Origin: CAWDAQ01 sp963800325 | Lineage (GTDB): Bacteria > Actinomycetota > Actinomycetes > Actinomycetales > Dermatophilaceae | NCBI GenBank assembly: GCA_963800325.1 | Contig: CAWDAQ010000005.1 | Location: 372,001 to 436,000, forward strand | DNA: 64,000 bases | Reading direction: 5' to 3' | Shown: piece after piece, positions 59,212-64,000 of the stretch | How positions within the stretch are numbered: position 1 is the stretch's first letter | Layout of the letters: each line of letters opens with the position of its first letter | Position numbers and translations under genes: made by a program | The notes under the pieces: model-generated | Database searches by the model: none | What the model was told of the DNA's origin: nothing | What the model saw: only the letters and a program-made list of their open reading frames with translations

Positions 59212-60654
59212 TCAGGCCTCGATGTTGGCCATGACGTGCTTGATCCGGGTGTAGTCCTCGAACCCGTACATCGACAGGTCCTTGCCGTGGCCGGACTTCT
59301 TGAACCCGCCGTGCGGCATCTCCGCGACGATCGGGATGTGGCAGTTGATCCACACCGCGCCGAAGTCGAGCCGCTTGCTCATCCGCATGGCCCGGCCGAA
59401 GTCGCTGGTCCACACGCTCGAGGCGAGGCCGTACTCGACGCCGTTGGCCCACCGGACCGCCTCGTCCTCGTCGGCGAAGCGCTGCACGGTGATGACCGGG
59501 CCGAAGATCTCCTGCTGGATCGCCTCGTCGTCCTGGGCCAGCCCGGAGACGACGGTGGGCTCGAGGAAGAACCCGTCGCCGAGGTCGGTCCGGCGGTGGC
59601 CGCCGGCCTGCACGGTGGCGTGCTCGGGGAGCCGGTCGAGGAACCCGGTGACGCGGGCGAGCTGGCCCGCGCTGTTGACCGGGCCGAGGAGGGCGTCCTC
59701 GTCGTCGGGCATCCCGACCCTGGCCTCGGTGCGGGCGTACTCGGCGAGGGCGGCCACGAAGTCGTCGTGGATGCGGGGACCGGCGAGCACCCGGGTGGCG
59801 GCGGTGCAGTCCTGGCCGGCGTTGAAGTAGCCGGCCTCGGCGATCCCGGCGACGGCCTTCTCGACGTCCGCGTCGTCGAAGACGACGACGGGGGCCTTCC
59901 CGCCGAGCTCGAGGTGGACCCGCTTCAGGCCCTTGGCGGCGCTCGCGGCGACCTCCGTCCCGGCGCGGACCGACCCGGTGATCGCGACGAGCTGCGGGGT
60001 GTCGTGCTCGACGACGAGCCGCCCGGTGTCCCGGTCGCCGGTGACGACGTTGAAGGTCCCGGCCGGCGTGTGGCGCGCGGCGAGCTCGGCCATGAGCAAC
60101 GTCGTCTCGGGCGTGGTGTCGCTCGGCTTGAGGACGATGGTGTTGCCGGCGGCGAGCGCGGGGCCGATCTTCCACATCGCCATCATCATCGGGTAGTTCC
60201 ACGGCGTGACCTGGCCGACGACGCCGATGGGCTCGCGCCGGACCCAGCTGGTGTGACCGGCCATGTACTCCCCGGCCGAGCGTCCCTCGAGGACCCGCGC
60301 GGCCCCGGCGAAGAAGCGGAGCTGGTCGAGGAACATCGGGATCTCCTCGCTCGCCGTCAGGGCGTGCGGCTTCCCGGTGTTCTCGCTCTCGATCCGGATG
60401 AGGTCGTCGGTGTGGGCCTCGAGGTCGTCGGCGAAGCCGAGCAGGGCCTTCTGCCGCTCGGCCGGGGTGGTGCTCCCCCACTCCTCGAACGCGGACTCGG
60501 CCGCGCGGTAGGCCCGGTCGACGTCCTCGGCGCCGCTGACCGGGGCGTGGGCCACCACCTCACCGGTGGAGGGGTGGACGACCTCGCTCGTGGCGTCGTT
60601 CCGGGCCTCGACGTACTCGCCGCCGATGAAGTTCCGCAGTGCGCGTGGGCTCAC
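59212..60654 (-). CDS. Gamma-aminobutyraldehyde-type aldehyde dehydrogenase
   Basis: 480 residues. NAD(P)-dependent ALDH, likely oxidising 4-aminobutanal from putrescine to GABA. The general-base Glu lies in HLELGGKAPVVVF (about 248) and the catalytic Cys in NAGQDCTAATRV (about 280). The Asn-containing TPWNYPMMMAMWK is the ALDH signature. GTG 60654 has GGAGAGCTGAC upstream. Divergent from the Lrp regulator, first gene of the minus-strand operon with potDABC. Confidence 0.92.
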   Translation of the reverse strand: MSPRALRNFIGGEYVEARNDATSEVVHPSTGEVVAHAPVSGAEDVDRAYRAAESAFEEWGSTTPAERQKALLGFADDLEAHTDDLIRIESENTGKPHALTASEEIPMFLDQLRFFAGAARVLEGRSAGEYMAGHTSWVRREPIGVVGQVTPWNYPMMMAMWKIGPALAAGNTIVLKPSDTTPETTLLMAELAARHTPAGTFNVVTGDRDTGRLVVEHDTPQLVAITGSVRAGTEVAASAAKGLKRVHLELGGKAPVVVFDDADVEKAVAGIAEAGYFNAGQDCTAATRVLAGPRIHDDFVAALAEYARTEARVGMPDDEDALLGPVNSAGQLARVTGFLDRLPEHATVQAGGHRRTDLGDGFFLEPTVVSGLAQDDEAIQQEIFGPVITVQRFADEDEAVRWANGVEYGLASSVWTSDFGRAMRMSKRLDFGAVWINCHIPIVAEMPHGGFKKSGHGKDLSMYGFEDYTRIKHVMANIEA

Positions 60655-60834
60655 GTCAGCTCTCCGTAGGGGTGGGGGTGCGAATTGCGATGAGGAGCAC
60701 TGTAGCGGGACTGGCGCAGGAATCAACAGTTCTGGCCGTTGCAGGCGCGTAAATCAGTCGTCATACCGGAGTATTGCCACGGATTCCGTGGTGTCTGACT
60801 TGCACTTCTCGAACCGAGCGGCCACGATTGCGGC
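60655..60834. other. Divergent promoter region of the polyamine locus
   Basis: 180 bases, AT-richer than the genes, between the aldehyde dehydrogenase and the Lrp/AsnC gene. It must hold both promoters and the likely binding sites of the regulator. CCACGG-att-CCGTGG (60777-60791), 43 bases before the Lrp start, is the best inverted repeat. Confidence 0.6.
60777..60791. promoter_or_regulatory. Inverted repeat CCACGG-att-CCGTGG upstream of the Lrp gene
   Basis: A perfect 6-bp inverted repeat with a three-base spacer, centred 51 bases before the Lrp/AsnC start. Lrp-type sites are often imperfect 15-bp palindromes, and this one is 15 bp long, so an autoregulatory operator is reasonable. Confidence 0.4.
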
Positions 60835-61311
60835 GTGAGCAGGTCCACCAGCCCGGCAGCCGAGGTCCGCCTCGACGAGGTCGGGAAGCAGATCATCGAG
60901 CACCTCCAGGAGGACGGCCGGCAGTCGTACGCGACGATCGCGAAGGAGGTCGGTCTGTCCGAGGCCGCGGTGCGCCAGCGGGTCCAGCGGATGATCGACA
61001 CCGGCCTGATGCAGATCGTCGCGGTGACCGATCCCCTCCAGATCGGCTTCCGGCGCCAGGCGATGATCGGCATCACCGTCGACGGGGATCTCCGGGGCGT
61101 CGGCGACGCCCTGAGCGAGATGCCGGAGGTCGACTACGTCGTCACCACGGCCGGCAGCTTCGACCTGCTCGCCGAGGTGGTGTGCGAGGACGACGACGAG
61201 CTGCTCGACCTCCTCACCAGCCGGGTGCGGACCCTCCCCGGGGTCCGCTCGACCGAGACGTTCGTCTACCTGAAACTCAACAAGCAGCACTACAACTGGG
61301 GTACGAGATGA
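60835..61311 (+). CDS. Lrp/AsnC family regulator
   Basis: 158 residues. The N-terminal HTH (residues 12-60: QIIEHLQEDGRQSYATIAKE, SEAAVRQRVQRM) is followed by a RAM effector-binding domain (IGITVDGDLRGVG, TTAGSFDLLAEVVCED). The natural effector may be an amino acid or amine. It is divergent from the aldehyde dehydrogenase and overlaps the aminotransferase by ATGA, so it probably controls both directions. The GTG start has no strong ribosome site. Confidence 0.92.
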   Translation: MSRSTSPAAEVRLDEVGKQIIEHLQEDGRQSYATIAKEVGLSEAAVRQRVQRMIDTGLMQIVAVTDPLQIGFRRQAMIGITVDGDLRGVGDALSEMPEVDYVVTTAGSFDLLAEVVCEDDDELLDLLTSRVRTLPGVRSTETFVYLKLNKQHYNWGTR

Positions 61312-62735
61312 CCACGACGCCTGACCCGACGACGACTCCCACCGCCCCCGCGGGCACGACGCCGCTCGGGACGCCGTACCAGGACGCCGCCCGGGACCAC
61401 CTGTGGATGCACTTCACCCGCCACTCGGTCTACGAGGAGGGCGGCGCGGTGCCGACGATCGTCCGCGGCGAGGGCCACCGGATCTGGGACACCGGCGGCC
61501 GGGAGTACATCGACGGGCTCTCCGGCCTCTTCGTCGTCCAGGTCGGCCACGGTCGGGAGGAGCTCGCCGAGGCAGCGGCGAAGCAGGCCAGGGACCTCGC
61601 CTTCTTCCCGCTGTGGTCCTACGCCCACCCGCCGGCGATCGAGCTCGCCGAGCGGCTCAGCGCCGCCACCCCCGGGGACCTGAACCGGGTCTTCTTCACC
61701 ACCGGCGGCGGCGAGGCCGTCGAGTCGGCGTGGAAGCTCGCCAAGCAGTACTTCCGGCTCACCGGCAAGCCGGGAAAGCACAAGGTCATCAGCCGCTCGG
61801 TCGCCTACCACGGCACCCCGCACGGTGCGCTGTCGATCACCGGCCTGCCGCCCCTGAAGGAGATGTTCGAGCCGCTCGTGCCCGGGGCGTTCCGGGTGCC
61901 GAACACGAACATCTACCGCGCGCCGGACGACCACCTGCGCGAGGACCCCAAGGCGTTCGGCCGGTGGGCCGCGGACCGCATCGCCGAGGCGATCGAGTTC
62001 GAGGGGCCCGACACCGTCGCCGCCGTGTTCCTCGAGCCGGTGCAGAACGCCGGCGGCTGCTTCCCGCCCCCGCCGGGGTACTTCGAGCGGGTCCGGGAGA
62101 TCTGCGACGAGTACGACGTCCTGCTCGTCTCGGACGAGGTCATCTGCGCGTTCGGCCGGATCGGCGAGCTGTTCGCCTGCAGCGACTTCGGCTACACCCC
62201 GGACATCATCACGTGCGCCAAGGGGATGACGAGCGGGTACTCCCCGATCGGGGCGATGATCGCGAGCGACCGGCTCTTCGAGCCCTTCCGCCGGGGCACG
62301 ACGAGCTACGCCCACGGGTACACCTTCGGCGGGCACCCGGTCAGCGCCGCGGTCGCGATGGCGAACCTCGACATCTTCGAGCGCGAGGGGCTGACGTCCC
62401 ACGTCCACGAGAACGCCGCCGCGTTCCGCGCCACCCTGGAGCGGCTGTACGACCTGCCGATCGTCGGCGACGTCCGCGGCGAGGGGTACTTCTACGGGAT
62501 CGAGCTCGTCAAGGACAAGGACACCCGGGAGACCTTCGACGACGAGGAGTCCGAGCGGCTGCTGCGCGGCTACCTGTCCAACGCCCTCCTCGACGCCGGG
62601 CTGTACTGCCGCGCCGACGACCGGGGCGACCCCGTCATCCAGCTCGCTCCCCCGCTGACGATCGGGCAGCCCGAGTTCGACGACATCGAGCAGCGGCTCC
62701 GCTCGGTCCTCGAGGGCGCCCTCGAGCGGATGTGA
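61308..62735 (+). CDS. Class III (omega) aminotransferase, putrescine/diamine-type
   Basis: 475 residues. PLP-dependent; the Lys that binds PLP is in TCAKGMTSGYSPIGA (about 304) and the Asp of VLLVSDEVICAFGR precedes it. A C-terminal SYAHGYTFGGHPVSAA completes the fold. The family includes putrescine, beta-alanine and taurine aminotransferases; context favours a diamine or omega-amino acid. The start ATG overlaps the Lrp stop and its own TGA overlaps the next GTG. Confidence 0.92.
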   Translation: MTTTPDPTTTPTAPAGTTPLGTPYQDAARDHLWMHFTRHSVYEEGGAVPTIVRGEGHRIWDTGGREYIDGLSGLFVVQVGHGREELAEAAAKQARDLAFFPLWSYAHPPAIELAERLSAATPGDLNRVFFTTGGGEAVESAWKLAKQYFRLTGKPGKHKVISRSVAYHGTPHGALSITGLPPLKEMFEPLVPGAFRVPNTNIYRAPDDHLREDPKAFGRWAADRIAEAIEFEGPDTVAAVFLEPVQNAGGCFPPPPGYFERVREICDEYDVLLVSDEVICAFGRIGELFACSDFGYTPDIITCAKGMTSGYSPIGAMIASDRLFEPFRRGTTSYAHGYTFGGHPVSAAVAMANLDIFEREGLTSHVHENAAAFRATLERLYDLPIVGDVRGEGYFYGIELVKDKDTRETFDDEESERLLRGYLSNALLDAGLYCRADDRGDPVIQLAPPLTIGQPEFDDIEQRLRSVLEGALERM

Positions 62736-64000
62736 GCGGGCCGCTCTGGGCCGACCCGGCGGCCGGCGGACCCGGGTGCTCCCACGGGGCCGCCGACCGG
62801 CGGCGTGCCCTGCTGCCGGCGGCGGCCGACGTCGTCGTCGTCGGCGGGGGCTTCACCGGGCTGTGGAGCGCCTACCACCTGCTGCGGGCCGACCCGGGGC
62901 TCGACGTGCTCGTCCTCGAGGCCGAGCACGTCGGCTTCGGCGCCTCGGGACGCAACGGCGGGTGGGTGTCCGCGCTGTGGCCGGTGGCCCCGGCCGCCGT
63001 GGCCCGTCGTCACGGGGGCACGGCAGCCAGGTCCATGGTCACCGCCCTGCAGCGGACCGTGGCCGACGTCGGCCGGGTCGTGGAGCGGGAGGGGATCGAC
63101 TGCGGCTACCACCGCGGCGGCACCCTCGCGGTCGCGCGCGGCCCCGCCCAGGCGGCACGAGCCCGGGCCGAGGTCGCCGAGGGCGAGATCTGGGGAACCG
63201 GCCTGTCGTGGCTCGACGCGGCCGGGGTGCGCGAGCGCCTCGCGGCCCCGGACGCCGTCGGCGGGACCTACTCCCCGCACTGCGCCCGGATCCACCCGCG
63301 TCGGCTCGTCGACGGCCTCGCGGCGACCGTCGGCCGCCTCGGTGGCCGGATCGTCGAGGGCGCCCGGGTCACGGCGATCGAGCCGGGCCGGGTGACCGTC
63401 GGCGCCGACGGGACGCCGGGGACCGTCGCCGACGGGACGCCGGGGACCGCGGTGCGGGCCCGGCACGTCCTGCGCGCCGCCGAGGCGTGGACCGCGCGGC
63501 TGCCCGGCCTGCGCCGGGCGGTCGCGCCGGTGTACTCCCTCATGGTCGCGACCGAGCCGCTGCCGGCCCGGCGCTGGGCGGAGCTGGGCCTGGCGGACCG
63601 GGAGACGTTCACCGACCACGGGCACGTCGTCGTCTACGGCCAGCGCACCCCGGACGACCGGGTCGCGTTCGGCGGACGCGGGGCCCCGTACCACCTCGCC
63701 TCCCGCATCCGTCCCGGGTTCGACACCGACGAGGCGGTCTTCGGGGCGCTCCGCTCCACCCTGACCCGTCTCCTCCCCGGCCTCGCGGGCGTGCGGTTCA
63801 CCCACGCGTGGGGCGGTCCGCTCGGCATCTCCCGCGACTGGTGGCCCAGCGTCGGGCACGACCCGGGGACCGGGCTCGGCTGGGCCGGCGGCTACGTCGG
63901 CGACGGGGTGGCCGCGAGCCACCTCGCCGGGCGGACGCTCGCCGACCTCGTCCTCGGCCGCGACAGCGAGCTCGTGGGGCTGCCGTGGGTGGGTCACCGC
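62732..64000 (+). CDS. FAD-dependent amine/gamma-glutamylputrescine oxidase-like protein (partial)
   Basis: At least 423 residues; runs off the right edge without a stop. The Rossmann motif VVVVGGGFTGLWSAYHLL (about 34-51) and GFGASGRNGGWVSAL are typical of PuuB-type DAO family oxidases. A CGYHRGGTLAVARG segment and a GYVGDGVAASHLAGRTLADL end agree. It would oxidise putrescine or gamma-glutamylputrescine to an aldehyde handled by the dehydrogenase at 59212. A 24-base in-frame duplication sits at 63404-63449. The GTG overlaps the aminotransferase stop. Confidence 0.87.
   Translation, partial: MSGPLWADPAAGGPGCSHGAADRRRALLPAAADVVVVGGGFTGLWSAYHLLRADPGLDVLVLEAEHVGFGASGRNGGWVSALWPVAPAAVARRHGGTAARSMVTALQRTVADVGRVVEREGIDCGYHRGGTLAVARGPAQAARARAEVAEGEIWGTGLSWLDAAGVRERLAAPDAVGGTYSPHCARIHPRRLVDGLAATVGRLGGRIVEGARVTAIEPGRVTVGADGTPGTVADGTPGTAVRARHVLRAAEAWTARLPGLRRAVAPVYSLMVATEPLPARRWAELGLADRETFTDHGHVVVYGQRTPDDRVAFGGRGAPYHLASRIRPGFDTDEAVFGALRSTLTRLLPGLAGVRFTHAWGGPLGISRDWWPSVGHDPGTGLGWAGGYVGDGVAASHLAGRTLADLVLGRDSELVGLPWVGHR
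63404..63449 (+). repeat. 24-bp in-frame tandem duplication in the oxidase gene
   Basis: A 22-base segment starting GCCGACGGGACGCC at 63404 is repeated exactly at 63428 (period 24), adding eight residues (ADGTPGTV then ADGTPGTA). The reading frame is preserved, and the copies lie in a surface-loop-like part of the FAD oxidase. Confidence 0.8.

Overview
This is a GC-rich chromosomal segment of an actinomycete (Actinomycetota). The evidence is the many GTG starts, four-base GTGA/ATGA gene overlaps, the actinobacterial gene orders dxr-rip-ispG and rimP-nusA-ylxR-infB-rbfA-truB-ribF, and the pairing of the two uncharacterised families TIGR03960 and TIGR03936 with RNase E/G. A member of Micrococcales is my best guess, but the window itself does not prove the order.

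Left third (0-33.7 kb): a conserved minus-strand backbone with plus-strand insertions. Reading along the minus strand (right to left): dxr, site-2 protease, ispG, GNAT, DoxX-like, ArsR, proS, TauE/SafE permease, GGCT-like protein; then rimP-nusA-ylxR-infB-rbfA-truB-ribF; then an acyl-CoA ligase; then TIGR03960, a sedolisin protease, TIGR03936 and RNase E/G. Plus-strand insertions are a PCMT-like methyltransferase, a DUF4439/aminoglycoside-kinase pair, a DUF6458 membrane protein and a DUF255 thioredoxin-fold protein. Two gene remnants lie in or beside this backbone: the sedolisin has no encoded signal peptide or ordinary start, and the tail of a uridine-kinase-like gene sits between ispG and the GNAT gene.

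Middle (33.8-39.3 kb): a five-gene plus-strand cassette for modifying membrane fatty acids. Each gene overlaps the next by four bases: FAD oxidoreductase, DUF1365, two different cyclopropane-synthase-like methyltransferases, and a DUF1295 membrane reductase. It extends the arrangement known from the mycobacterial ufaA1 locus. A hotdog thioesterase converges on its end.

41.2-53.3 kb: a compact glycan (cell-surface polysaccharide or glycolipid) locus: PIG-L deacetylase, ATP-grasp ligase, GT4, flippase, two FemAB/GNAT paralogues preceded by a truncated third copy, GT-C membrane glycosyltransferase, then on the minus strand a glycosidase-like protein and a second GT4. A lone DnaB-C-type ATPase lies beside its left end and tRNA-His beside its right end.

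53.6-64 kb: a polyamine uptake and breakdown locus. potD-potA-potB-potC and an aldehyde dehydrogenase run leftward and end with a saccharopine-dehydrogenase-like gene. Divergent from them are an Lrp/AsnC regulator, a class III aminotransferase and a PuuB-like oxidase that is cut by the window edge. Together they would import putrescine or spermidine, oxidise or transaminate the amine, and oxidise the resulting aldehyde.

No insertion sequence, integrase, phage gene, CRISPR array or rRNA was seen. No gene-free stretch exceeds 300 bases; the longest are 27655-27933 (proS leader), 43379-43652 (promoter region of the glycan GT4), 3806-4058 (three hairpins) and 41013-41231 (divergent promoter region). 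All functions are inferred from reading sequence motifs; no database search was run.
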